Of a stretch of 64,000 bases of DNA, positions 51,265-62,599 are shown in pieces. Numbering within the stretch: position 1 is the stretch's first letter; each line of letters begins with the position of its first letter. This stretch comes from Symsagittifera roscoffensis (Eukaryota > Xenacoelomorpha > Acoela > Convolutidae). Made by a program: the position numbers and the translations under genes. Below the pieces are notes generated by a model. The model worked only from the letters and a program-made list of their open reading frames with translations. It was not told the origin of the DNA and ran no database searches. The stretch covers positions 20,564,914-20,628,913 of the forward strand of contig NC_087068.1 of the NCBI RefSeq assembly GCF_963678635.1, read 5' to 3'.

Positions 51265-51588
51265 CAAAACTTTGAACGCTCCGACTGCCCCTTAGGTCCA
51301 AGGAATATGTCATTTTTACCAGGTCATTTGAAAGATGATAGTAAATTTATACAAAAACTGAAAATTTTGATTTTTGTCAGGTTCTTTCTTTTAAAAATTT
51401 TCTCCAACACTGATTGTGGAAAAGTTGAAGAACAAAGTGATGTAATTAGCGTCAGGCATGTTACATTAGTTCCAAATATCTTGCCTGAAAACAAAAAAAA
51501 ACATTTTTTGAAAAAAGTAGTCGCTCACACGTTAATAGAACGAAACATATCGCGCGTTAATAGTCCGAAGTTAACCAAGTTGGCAACT
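51265..51588 (+). repeat. Degraded hairpin-family copy with CGCGCGTTAAT core
   Basis: It has CTCCGACTGCCCCTTAGG near 51280 and the core at 51528-51588: CGTTAATAGAACGAAACAT, ATCGCGCGTTAATAGTCCGA, CCAAGTTGGCAA. Confidence 0.5.
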
Positions 51589-54189
51589 TTCACACACACT
51601 TATAATTTCAACGAAAAATCATAACAATTATTTGTTTTCCTTACAATTTTTAAAATATATTTTGGATCGTATAAAAAATTCCACTCAAAGGAGGCTAGTT
51701 AAAGAAGTGAAATTCGTCTGAAGAAAAAAGCACACTGAGCTCGAGTAATCTATCCTTTCTTTGGAAGTTGAATTAAAAAGTATGAAATTTGATCTAAGAT
51801 TCTTTTAGAAGGGATTATGTGTTTGAAGTCCTAATAAACTTATAGTTTTATGCTCGATTTCGCTGCCAATTTGTCCGCCATATTGATATTAGAAGGTTGT
51901 CAGAAGAAACTGATTGCTTTTATGGGGGCCGTACACTGATAATTTGATATCATGTAATTTCAAACTGGTTTTATTTTTTTGGTGTTTTGAATCTCAAAGG
52001 AGCTGTTAGCGGCCAAAACAATTCATTTAGTGATATTTTCTCTCATGCTGTAATTAATGGTAGAAAGTTGCAGGAAAATTGAACAGACAGATCATTGAAA
52101 GAGCAAAAATCACTTTTTTCGTCCAAATTTCATTTATTTTTCTTGCAAAATGTTTGTCTGAAGTTGCCCAAACTTTTTAATTTTTTTTAATGTCTCATAG
52201 TACCCAAACAAGCATTTATTTGTTGACATATGGCAATTTTTTTAGGAACAAAATGAACTCTGTACAATTTTTTTTGGAATTTTATTATATTTTTTGAGGT
52301 TAGTTGTTTTGCTTTTTAATAGCCCCATTCCTCTGTTAAATTATTGGTCTGAAATTTGCGCAATCTTAAACAAATTTTGACGTAAGAGCACGAACTTTCA
52401 AGGCCAAACATAGTGGACAAGGAGTTGTGAATTGTTTCTCATCTGAATATTTCAGCGCGAACGTCTTGCTATGCTATTTTACTAACCAACCCAAAATGGG
52501 GATGCTGAAAAACACATTAAATTTTTCAGGGTAGAATACATCCAAAATTTTTCGTTAGACGGCATATGGAAGAGGGAAGGAACTTTGTATACTGCCAGTG
52601 AAAATACTTGCTGATTGAGGAAAACCATCATTTATGCCATCTATGATTCAATCTCCTGACAGCGAAATTTCATCCTTAAACATTCCTGAATCATCACTGA
52701 TTCATTTTTGAACCATCCATGCTTTATAATCTTCTTTTATTATAAATTCGGACTTTTTTTGTCTGTACTGAATCCGGGAAATGTTAAATGAAAATGCGGA
52801 GTCAAAATCAATTGATGTTTAGCATGAAACAATCGCAATCAGACATTACTTTGAAAAATTCGAGCTTCATCAGAAAAATCAAGAACAAAACGTCGATTTT
52901 TTTATTGTTGATTCAGCTTTATATATATTTTTAAGTTATCCGCGCTAAATCATCTTTGGAAGTTCAACTTACTATAGTTTTTCAAGGCCAGTTGAAATCA
53001 GCGTTTTTAAATTAAAAAAAAAAACGTTTTCTCCCAAATTCTGGGAGAAAATCTCGCAAAATTTGGTGCCATATACAACAATCAAAATGAGTCGTCAATA
53101 AGTATATAACAAATTAAAGGTTTTTCAATTGTGATTCGAACGATACACGACACATGAATATAATTAAAGTGAACACTAAGATGAAATTAACAAACTGGAA
53201 TTAAAAAAACCCCTTCAGTTTTAAAACTCCAATTTCAATTTTAATATGGCAAATAGTTTAAATACTTAAAAAGGTCGCGTTTGGAGATCGCATTTGGCAG
53301 TAATTTTGATAGATGAAATTAAAAAGATATTTAATCAATTGTCGTTGCAATCAATTTTTATTCAGTATCAGCATAATTGCGTCCACAAGAAAAGGTCGAC
53401 AAAGTTCATCGCTTATACCTCGCCCTCAGAAAAAACGCTTTGTTACAAATCTTTCTGACCTTTCGCGGCAGTTTCACTTCCATTTCAAATCCTGTTCCGG
53501 TTCAATTGTGAAACTTGAGAGGGGCAGAATTATTAATGAAGAATGCGTCAGCTGTTTTTTCACTCAGAGCTAATCTTTTGAAATTAGATATTTTTTCACA
53601 CCATAAATCAATTTTGTGAGTTCAAGAACAAAAATTAGAATAATCTGATCTGAATAAATTAATGAATCGCAATTTTTTTGAGCTAATGTAGGAGCCTTAG
53701 CATATCCTTCACTTCAAGTCAATTGTGACTGTTAATGATGAAGAATTCAACTCCCAATCAAAAATCGTCTCAAAACAGCGTCATGATTTATCCAGTTCAA
53801 ATGATCGCTTCCTTTTAACCTGGTAGATTCTTTGTGACTTATTTGACAAAGAATCTTTGGTAATCAGCATCAGAATGCAATCTGCTTAAGAATGATAAGT
53901 ACTTTCCCAGGTGCAAAAAAAAGTTGAAAGGGAGAAACCAAATTGACCGACTGGAAAGCTAATATCTATTGTTTCGACTATTCAAAACGAGGAGGAACTA
54001 TGTATTTGGGGGTTTCTCTCTTTTTGTTTTCCACGGAAAATCAGGCATTCCAAAAAATTTATGATATATCTCATCAAAGCCTGTTTAGCCATGATTCGAA
54101 CGGCAATAAAAAATTCAGTGGAAAAAAAATCAATGTCAAGTTTTTGATTTTTCGTCTTATTTCAAGCTAATAAGGTGGGGCAAAGCAGG
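51589..54189. other. Non-coding AT-rich DNA
   Basis: About 2.6 kb with no GPCR exon, RNA gene or element boundary recognised. The frames at 53313-53573 and 53943-54170 are weak and unsupported. Confidence 0.45.
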
Positions 54190-54197
54190 CTTACAAA

Positions 54198-54413
54198 CAG
54201 GGGCGGATTTAGGAGGGGGGGAGGGGGCGGGAGGCGGACGCCTCCCCTCAGGGATTCGACCCCCTGCCGACAAAATAGGGACAAAACCGTGCTTTGGGAG
54301 AGCTCGAAAAATCAATTTGGTCGACCTAAAAAGAAAAAAAAGGTCGTCAAAGTTTTCGACAATTTTTTGAAAATCCGCCCCCCCCCCTCGAGAAAATCCT
54401 AGATCCGCCCCTG
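54198..54413. mobile_element. hAT-type MITE, 216 bp, 8 bp TSD
   Basis: TIRs CAGGGGCGGATTTAGGA and TCCTAGATCCGCCCCTG. Flanks CTTACAAA (54190-54197) and ATTACAAA (54414-54421) are an 8 bp TSD with one mismatch. The interior has G and C tracts and GGTCGACCTAAAAAG. Related copies lie at 50467, 61385 and, in part, 41044. Confidence 0.9.
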
Positions 54414-55009
54414 ATTACAAAAACTTATTTATGCTTAATTTAGGCCTTGAAATTGTGGTTTTTAAAAAAAAAAATAAACTTAAATTTGGGAATTTTTCAG
54501 CGCCAACTTGTTAATCAAAAACTTCAAATTTCAAAAACTTTTGCAAAAAAACAACGAAAAACTTATTAATTTTTTAATATATTTTTCTAAAAATTTTTTT
54601 TTCGTTTTTTTAAAATAATTTTTGTTTGCTATTGGAATATTGGTTCCATGACATTCTACCCTATTCCAATCTACCCTATGCTAATCTACCCTATACTAAT
54701 CTATCCTACATACCAATCTACCCTATACCAATCTACCCTATACCATTCTACCCTATAATTAAAGCAATTGAAACTTACCCCATCCTCTTGAAGAATCCGA
54801 AACAGTATATTTCCGAACAAATCAAAGAACCATTAATTATGATCAAAGAATAATTGACGCACGTGAACAAAATATCAAAGCAACGTAAAACTTGCGCGTT
54901 CAAAATGGAAATGAGTTCAAAGCATGAACGAACAGAAATTTTAATCCAATGTTGCTATAGAAATGCGTTGCGGCTATTTCTTAAACAAACAAAAGTCATA
55001 TCACATCAA

Positions 55010-55080
55010 GTCGACATAGCGTAGCGGATAATGCCTGTGTTTGAAAATCAAAAGCTCGAAAGATCAAATCACCAAGAAGT
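55010..55080 (+). ncRNA. tRNA-like sequence (possible SINE head), within the MULE relic
   Basis: TAGCGTAGCGG (55017-55027) fits a Pol III A box and AGATCAAATC (55061-55070) weakly fits a B box, 34 bases apart. Between them, TGTTTGAAAATCA resembles an anticodon arm with UGA (Ser-like). The acceptor stem does not pair, so this is not an intact tRNA. Confidence 0.35.
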
Positions 55081-55146
55081 CAAATTTTGAATGAAATTCG
55101 AAAATTACTGAGGGTTTGACTAGTTGATCACAAAAGGAGGGGTAGA

Positions 55147-55180
55147 CCCCCCAGTACCAGGCCAAGGCGGTACTGGGGGG
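55147..55180. repeat. 12 bp perfect hairpin
   Basis: CCCCCCAGTACC and GGTACTGGGGGG with a 10-base loop, the most GC-rich point of the relic. Confidence 0.75.
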
Positions 55181-55337
55181 CGGGGTGAGGGAGAAGGTAA
55201 AATTCTTTTGGTATTGGCCTCTATTACCTCCCAAAATTTCAGCCCTCTACGGCCACGGGAACCTCAAAAAGTGTATGTTTTTTAGAAATTAAATTGAATT
55301 TTTGAAAAATTCACAAAGTTTGTGTAAATAAACTGAG

Positions 55338-55553
55338 TTAGGAATGACTTAATTGCGCGAGAGAATACAAATAGGTTAAAATAGAATCTTTATTAAAATT
55401 TTTGCAAATGTTTTTCACTTTCTCGTTCAATTCCCTGTACTTCTTTTTGTAAGTGTGTTTTGTTTTGTTGGGCAACAGTGCATAAATGCAGGGGGGGTAA
55501 AAGCCAGCGAGTTGAATGTGGATGGTGTAGAGTTGAGTCCAAATTGAGTCCAA
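55338..55553 (-). pseudogene. MULE transposase fragment
   Basis: 71 codons with QLYTIHIQLAGFYPPCIYAL and LLPNKTKHTYKKKYRELNE, the segment that follows the first catalytic Asp in FLYWCH-type MULE transposases (YTIH...ALLPNKT..TY..). No catalytic triad remains. Its place inside the tandem-repeat TIRs identifies that element as a MULE. Confidence 0.78.
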
Positions 55554-55896
55554 AAATTTAGACTCAAATGAATTAACACGTGCTGTATCTTTCCGATTCT
55601 AATTAGGACTTTGAAAGATTACATTATGATACCTCATTATGGTATATAGGGCAGATTAGTATAGGGTAGATTAGTATAGGGTAGATTGGCATAGGGTAGA
55701 TTGGTATGTAGGATATAATGGCATAGGGTAGAATGGTATAGGGTAGTTTGGAATAGGGTAGATTGTCCTGCCACCGGAATATTTCACTCGTTTGAACGTT
55801 GATTGCTCCTAAGTTTTATTTTTCGTTCAGATTTTTTTATCACACGACGCAGAAAAAAGACACTAATTTAGGTTTTTTTGTATTTTGTAGCACTAT

Positions 55897-55943
55897 GGTC
55901 GGAAAATTGTGTGCTACTTGCACAGTAACAGGCTATCCTTGTT
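55897..55943 (-). repeat. Hairpin-family copy
   Basis: GTCGGAAAATTGTGTGCTAC then TTGCACAGTAACAGGCTATC; matches 62205-62245 (inverted) and 2655-2693. Confidence 0.5.
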
Positions 55944-57079
55944 CAATTTGTATTTTGGTGAACTATAAATAGTTTTATTTGTCTTTGATAATGAAATCTG
56001 TTATGTAGTTGGTATAACATTCTCTATAAAATTATCATGTGAAATTTTCGTATTTTTTTCTTCAAATCGTTCAACGGTTGATACGATATTAGCAAACGAA
56101 ATTAAACTTTGAAACCTTCGAGTGGCTTTTTCTTGGAAAAAATGTTCTGACATTTTTTCCTGTTTTAAATTAAATTTTTAAAACAAAGCTTTAAATTAAA
56201 TTTTTTCCCGTTTGTTGTCTTTTGTTCTCCATCTCTTTGACTAAACATTAAAAAAAATAGCCCATGACACTCCTCAAGTTCAGATGTATGCTGCCTTTCT
56301 TTCAAACTCATATTAAATTCTCTCAAAAGATATTTCATTGTAAAACAAAAGAGCATCCACTGTTTCAAGTTTCACATCAGAGACATACGCTTGGCAGTAC
56401 AAATGCTGCCAAAAATGTTGAGACATCCTCTGAGTTGGCGCTACGGGCAACACTTGGAACGTTTTTCCTGAGAATTTTACAAGTTGGTGTATTTTTTGCT
56501 TGATTGAGTGCCTCCATTAAAGTGAGCTTTCACAATCTGACAGCGCTTGAAATTGTTTTTCTCGCTCTGGCTCTACTTTTTGAGATGTTTCAATTTCGGT
56601 GAAAAATTCACTCAACTTCTTTTTTATGTAAACCTGGTCAAATTTACCGTAGTTTAAAAACGTTTCAATCACGAGATCTACTTAAAAACCTCCCTGGTAC
56701 TTTTAAATTACAAAAGGAGATTCGTTTTTAATTAATTCAGCAAAATGAGTACTTTGTTCGACCTAAAATAGTAGATATATAATAGATAATATAAAAAATA
56801 GAGAAGTTCCAAGTTACAACTACTTCTGATTTTATCAAGTAGAAATTCATCTAATTTCACAAACTCTTGATTTATTTCAATTTATTTCGTTAATTCAAAA
56901 CCCAGTTCACCACAAATTTAAAGGTGACCACATATAATGCCAAGATCGGGGCTAAGAAAGCAGTTTTCAAATGTTTTACTTTGTACTTTAAATAGCGTGC
57001 GGGAAGATAATTTTTTCAAAAATTTTTTTTTTGAATTTTTCATCAATTTTTTCTAAAGCGAACTTTACTCCATGAAAAG
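55944..57079. other. Non-coding AT-rich DNA
   Basis: No gene recognised; the opposite frames at 56165-56503 overlap and neither is convincing. Confidence 0.45.
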
Positions 57080-57717
57080 GCAGACGGAAGTTTGCGGGCT
57101 TCTCCTTGATACGAGCATTCTTGTTTGTTCGGATAGTTTATTGCGCTCACTAAAACCGTGTAAGCACAGAAGGCAAACAGAACGACTGAACAAAACAAAA
57201 CTTTGCGGAGTAATATAGCTCAAACAAAAATAGTTTTAGAATGCTATAGCTCTTTTTAGACACGCTGAACTGATAAAAAAATCCTTGCTGTTCTGATTTT
57301 CGAACAAAAAACAGAATATTTATGCTTGGTGTGGTTTTGTTTCAGTAACATTTTTAGCGATCGAAGTAAAAGTTCAACTTTCTGAAATTTAAAAAAGTAT
57401 TTTACCTTCGATCAATTTTTGCAAAAATTTACGGGACAAAAGTTTCCGCTTTAGCCAAATTATCTGCCTAATTTATACGCGCTTTGAAGAGTTTATTCAT
57501 AATGCTAAAAGCGTAACACAAATTAATTATGCGTGGCAAATTATCTCGCACAACAAAATCAACCCAAATTGAATTTAGTAGCTAATCGTTCGTATTAATT
57601 TCGTACGACTCAAATTTTTACAATTGATCTTTATTATTGACCAAAACTTTATTCGACGTGGGTTAAAGGGCAATCGGAATATTCAGGGCTCTTCCCTGAT
57701 ATACGAGTAGTCTTGTT
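57080..57717 (-). repeat. Two hairpin-family termini in the same orientation
   Basis: 57080-57128 (GGGCTTCTCC..GATACGAGCATTCTTG) and 57668-57717 (CAATCGGAATATTCAGGGCT, then TACGAGTAGTCTTGTT). They may be two separate truncated copies. Confidence 0.5.
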
Positions 57718-59040
57718 CCATTTTAGCGCAGCTCGACACATTTTTGTTCTCAAACGAGTTCACGTTTGGAGAATATTTTCTGTTCAAATAGTCGTAAGTC
57801 TGAGAGTCAAAACATTTCAAAAATCAGCTTTATCTTTAATTGGTGTTTCATGTACAATCTATCAAAGGAAGCAGCTTGACATTTAATCATTTTTTTCTGC
57901 AAAGTTTTCTGACGGAAAATTCGAAAATTTTTCAACAAAACTACTCGTCTCAAGGTAAAAACTTGAGTTTTTTTTACTGCCTTTTAAGCTTTATTTGTAC
58001 TGTTTGCTTAAAAAAATTTTTTTAAAAAACTAAATAAAAAAATTTAGTTCAAGGCCAAACTGTCCACTAGATGGGTGCATAAAACAAAGTATGTAAGTCA
58101 CGAGAATGCAGACAAGCTTTGAAACTTGTTAAAATTTTTTGTCCCAATAGGCCAAATTGGCAACCTTACGACATCAAAGATTAACACAAAATGATCACAG
58201 GTTAACTGTTTGTTTTTAAATTTGCACTCAGGACAACCATATTTTTTGTTTGATATCAGAAAAATTTTTCCTTAGAACTTCTTAGTTAAACTTTAAACTT
58301 TATATGGAAAAAATCCAACCCGAACACTATTTTTCCCTCATTTTCTTCGTAAGTCAAAACAAAAAATAACCAATTTGAAACGAACTTATGTTTTACACTC
58401 ATTTGATTTCGCGCAAGTGCCATCAAATCGAAATATTGACTTTTTTGAGTAAACAGTTTGCTTAAAACATCTCAATTGAATCATTTTTTTTTTGTATATC
58501 TGCGCTGACATGCTCAATTTTTTGAAAATTCACAGTTAACTAATATTAAGTTTATATTTTTTTAAAGGTTTATTGAATTCATGGTTGTCGGCTTGCTCTG
58601 TATGTTTAGTTTCTACATTGTGTATCCTACCACAAATTAACTATCAATCTATGTGCGGGAGGTTAATGCAATTTTTGTACCAACCATTTGAAAGATGCTA
58701 GGAATTTTTGTATTGAGTGTGTTTTACTTTTTCTCACGCAAAATCAGCTACCACAAGTAATATATCATATTCAAACCTTTTTAGGTTGTGCTCGATCAAA
58801 AACCGGTTTGAAATTTTTGATTTTTGGTATAACTTCGAGCTAATAAGGTCAGCGTCCAGGATAACGATGGCTTACTTCAGCCGCTTAGTTTCACTCGAGT
58901 AAAGTTCGATTTTGGAATTTTTTAGCGACATTTTTGAAATCAAATTTTCGAAAGTCCAAAAAAGTTCAGCGGAGAAATTAGAATAAAAATGAAATTCTTT
59001 ACAAAATTTTAAATGGTTTTTTAAAATTGGCCTAAATTCC
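57718..59040. other. Non-coding AT-rich DNA
   Basis: A possible core fragment (AATAGGCCAAATTGGCAACC) at 58146-58165; otherwise nothing recognised. Confidence 0.4.
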
Positions 59041-59112
59041 TTTTCGACTATTATCGTCAATTGTGCCCTAAATTCCTTTTCGACTATTATCGTCAATTGT
59101 GCCCTAAATGTA
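59041..59112. repeat. 36 bp tandem duplication
   Basis: Two exact copies of a 36 bp unit starting TTTTCGACTATTATCGTCAA. The unit keeps the minus frame open (a 12-codon period). Upstream on that strand, 59120-59330 has fragments with coding-like composition in changing frames, perhaps an old pseudogene, but no family is recognised. Confidence 0.8.
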
Positions 59113-59330
59113 TTCTTTTGTTCAGATCTTTTCATCGCAGCCCACAAACCACATATCGCTTTTTGCACTAGTAATCGGCTATCTTTATTTAACATTTGAT
59201 TTTTTGCAGAAAACTTTTTGTCTATTTTCGGTTAATCTTCTCGCTAATTCTGGGGCGTCTGGTTGTTTGTTGGTGAGGAGTTTTTGGGCAATTTCCAGAT
59301 TAATTTTTGATAGTTTTTCATAACTAGTGT

Positions 59331-61384
59331 TCGGTTCCAGTCAGGATCTGTTTTTTTTCTGTAACCTGAAACATTGAGACCATAGTATACTTTTGGTTGG
59401 TCTTTTTCCCACTGAAAAAAAACTTTGTAAAAATTTAACTTTTTATTAGAATATTGTTTACTTTTGTAACTTGTTTTTGTTTATGCTTCAAATTGAGTTC
59501 TAATGTTTGCGGATTTATTTATTATTCAACAACTTTACATAGGTTCTTTTTCAAGTTTTTGATTTGTTGTTTCATTCGTCTGTGATTATAGTTTTGTCCG
59601 TGATTTTATTTGTTTCATTTTGTGCTGCAATTAGCGAAAAGCTCTGCCAACAACGATCTATTTGTTTTTGCGAATATTTTATCATAAAAGTATTCAATTA
59701 AAGTTTAAGAAAAATGGTAAATTCTGGTAACATAGTAAATCTGGAAATTTCTGCAGGTTAACTTTGTAGCACATCAAACTTAATGTCTTTTTTTTTGAAT
59801 TGTCTGATTTTTTGTTTGCTTACTTCAGTTGATTTCCAGATTTGAACATCGGTATTTTAGATCTTTGTTGAAACACTTCAAAAACGGATACTTGGAATCT
59901 GGGTTTTAAAAACAAGTTTTTAATTCTGGAATTACCATGAAGAACAAATTTCAGTTTCAAATAAATCTGAGAAAACATTTCTGAAAATTTAATTTCAATG
60001 CTTCTGGGATAAACAACTAAAATGCAGTTTTTTCTGATTTTTCAATATTCAAATATAATTTAATACTTAGCGGTAAAAAGTGCTTTCAAAAAATTATAGA
60101 AGGGTTCAAAATTCGGTCAAACTTTTGATTTTCATGCATTTTCTGATGTGCAATTCAAAGTTTGAGAAACATTTTTCAGCAGTCTCCGATGACGGATTAT
60201 GAAAAAAAAACAAATGCTGAAGCCGCAAAAATTGTGTCACAATCAATGATTTTTCAGATCTGAATTTATCATGAAAATCAAAACTTAAAATTGGTAATGA
60301 GAACTGAAATAACTGATGAATCAAAATATCTAATTAATACTTTTACATATCTCAACTCTCTTTAGATCTGAAAATAAGAACGAAAACAAAATATTTCAGA
60401 TCTGAATTAGAACATTCACTAAGAACAAACAAATTTTTGAGTTCTCTGTTTCGAATATTATAACTTTGGGATTCTTGATTTAGTTGTTTTTTGCAGACGA
60501 TTTTTCAGAATGCTTATGACAACCATGCTGAATGATTGTGACACAAAATTTTCTTCAGAATAAAAAAATTTTCAAACCATGAGCATCCAAAACATTTTTG
60601 GGGAAAACTATCTTTTTAGCTAATTTTGCTCACCGAATTAATTTTGCATAAAAATCAGATCTAACCTTTTCGATATCTGCTAAAATTTTCTGTTCTCAAC
60701 ATATTTCTTCATTGAAAACAATATATAGTGTAGTCCATGCAAGGCAGTGTTTTTTTCCATCAAATTCATTTGTATTTGAAAAGTTTTGTAAAATATAGAG
60801 AATTTGAGAAGTTCTAACACTTTTTTGTAGAAAACATCTACTTATTCTGTTGAAAGAAAAAAGTGAAAAGATATCAATGAGGTGCAATAGAGTCACTGCT
60901 TTTGACGAAAGGTGAGATAAAATTATTAATATCTAAGAAAACTTTTTTTGAATAGTTTTAGAAATCGGTTTTTTTTCTGCGAACTTCCCGCAATTTTTTA
61001 ACTACATATAGATTCTTTTAGACAAGGGTTTATTTGATTTTTCTCGAAAAGGTCGCATTTTCAAAAAAAAAAAATAGAAAACATTGTCGACCTTTTTTGA
61101 TGTCTATCAATATAATTTTCCGAGCCCTCTCAGAACGCTATAAAAACCTTATTTTGACAATTCTTAAGCATCGCAGGCCCATTTAAAAATATATATATTT
61201 TTAGGCGTTTCCAGGCACTTTTTAAGAAATTTTGACCAAAAAATTGCGTCTTTTCGGCGTGCGCTTCCCTTCAATATATAATATAATTCCAAAGGGGGGA
61301 CTTTTTGATTAATAAGATCTTTTTTATTATCGGATCTTTTTTCTTATTCCAACCAAAATATTTTGTCAAAATCTGGTATTTATA
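59331..61384. other. Non-coding, with repeated TTCAGATCTGAA
   Basis: The 12 bp palindrome TTCAGATCTGAA occurs exactly at 60253-60264 and 60395-60406, with near-matches nearby. No gene recognised. Confidence 0.4.
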
Positions 61385-61500
61385 ATGAATTCTGAGAGCT
61401 CGGAAAATCAGTTTGGTCGACCTGAAACACTAGTCAATAAAATTTTCAACATTTTTATAAATTTCGCCTCACTTCAAAATTCTAGATCCTCTTCTGCTGG
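61385..61500. repeat. Degraded hAT-type MITE copy
   Basis: GAGAGCTCGGAAAATCAGTT, TTGGTCGACCTGAAA, then TTCTAGATCC match the right half of the MITE at 54198. An inverted related fragment lies near 61080-61140 (GTCGACCTTTTTTG, TTTTCCGAGCCCTCTCAG). Confidence 0.55.
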
Positions 61501-62200
61501 AAATGCCTGTGACCTGACTTAGATGTCATCAAAATTGAGTTCAATTCTTTCAATTCAGTTATGGAAATCGGAGACACTTTATAATTTTTTAAAATTCAAA
61601 TTAAAACCAATAAGACTTCAATATGATACTCCACTCAACAGTTTTTCATCTTTCTTTACTTTGGGAAGCGGTCATAACGATAAAAAGATTGAGGCTTTGC
61701 TGTCAATGAAATGGATTTAGATACATTTTGTCTTTGTAACTGATTTATAAAAAGCGTAATTATAAAACGGCCCATCATTTAATTGCGTAATTATAGGTTT
61801 GAAACGAAACAAATTGGTGAATTTATTTTCGGAGCTTTTGTTTTGACATCGGAAAAGTGACTTTTCCTTAGAAAAAAATTTCAGAACCACGAGGCGTCTT
61901 AATAGTTCCTTTTTAAAGCTCGCATACACTTTGAAAGAGTGGTGATGCTCATTACCGCAATCTAGCTTTTCTTACCCGAGAATGGTCTCGAAATATCTCA
62001 ACATTAGTGTATATCAGAACCATTAGATTTATTGTAAACTTCTTGTTTTAAATATAGAATGTTCTTTAAGCAGTCCCGTTGTTTAGCATAATTTACAGAA
62101 TAATAACAAATATTTTAACTTATTTTGTCTCAAAACTCATGGTTGTTATGTGTTAAAAAAGCAATAATGTCAATGCATATCTTTTTATAGTAGAAAAAAA
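61501..62200. other. Non-coding AT-rich DNA
   Basis: Small open frames on both strands are not supported. Confidence 0.45.
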
Positions 62201-62245
62201 GACAGGCCGATAATGTGCAAGTAGCACAGAATGTTCCGACCACAA
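62201..62245 (+). repeat. Hairpin-family copy
   Basis: GACAGGCCGATAAT, GTGCAAGTAGCAC hairpin, then AGAATGTTCCGACC. Confidence 0.55.
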
Positions 62246-62599
62246 TCTTTAAAAAAAACTACCAGAAAAACGTTTTAATTTCAACATTTTTAGTTTCTGC
62301 GTGGTATAAAAAAGATCGGACAAAAATATAATTTAAGCAAATTCGACAATCACAGTAATATAAGCGAATAGGACAACAGTGTCTGAAGAAAAGAGAAAAA
62401 AATCAAATTAAAAAAAATTTTTGCATATATTTTTTTTGAAGTTTTAAAGTCTTTGATTACCAGGTATGCCATTAAAAATTTCCAAAAACTATATTTGATC
62501 GAGTAGAAAAAAGCAAAAATAAGCTATTGTAATCAGCCTAAATTAAGCATAAATAAGCGTGCTTGTGCTTGCTTTGCTCGCTTGAATTTGGCCGAAGTT

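Larger units (their letters stand above)
54642..55775 (-). mobile_element. MULE relic with tandem-repeat TIRs, 8-9 bp TSD
   Basis: Each end is about 120 bp of a ~15 bp repeat, AATCTACCCTATACC, in opposite orientation (54652-54760 and 55645-55765). Both arms keep the same irregular unit (CTATCCTACATACC / TATCCTACATACC), showing true TIR homology. The tips are GGTTCCATGACA and, inverted, GGTGGCAGGACA. GGAATATT at 54634-54641 and 55776-55783 is the TSD. The interior encodes a MULE transposase fragment. Confidence 0.85.

Noticed and set aside
58872-59195. 107-codon minus ORF
   Set aside because: Its openness comes largely from the 36 bp duplication; no family recognised.
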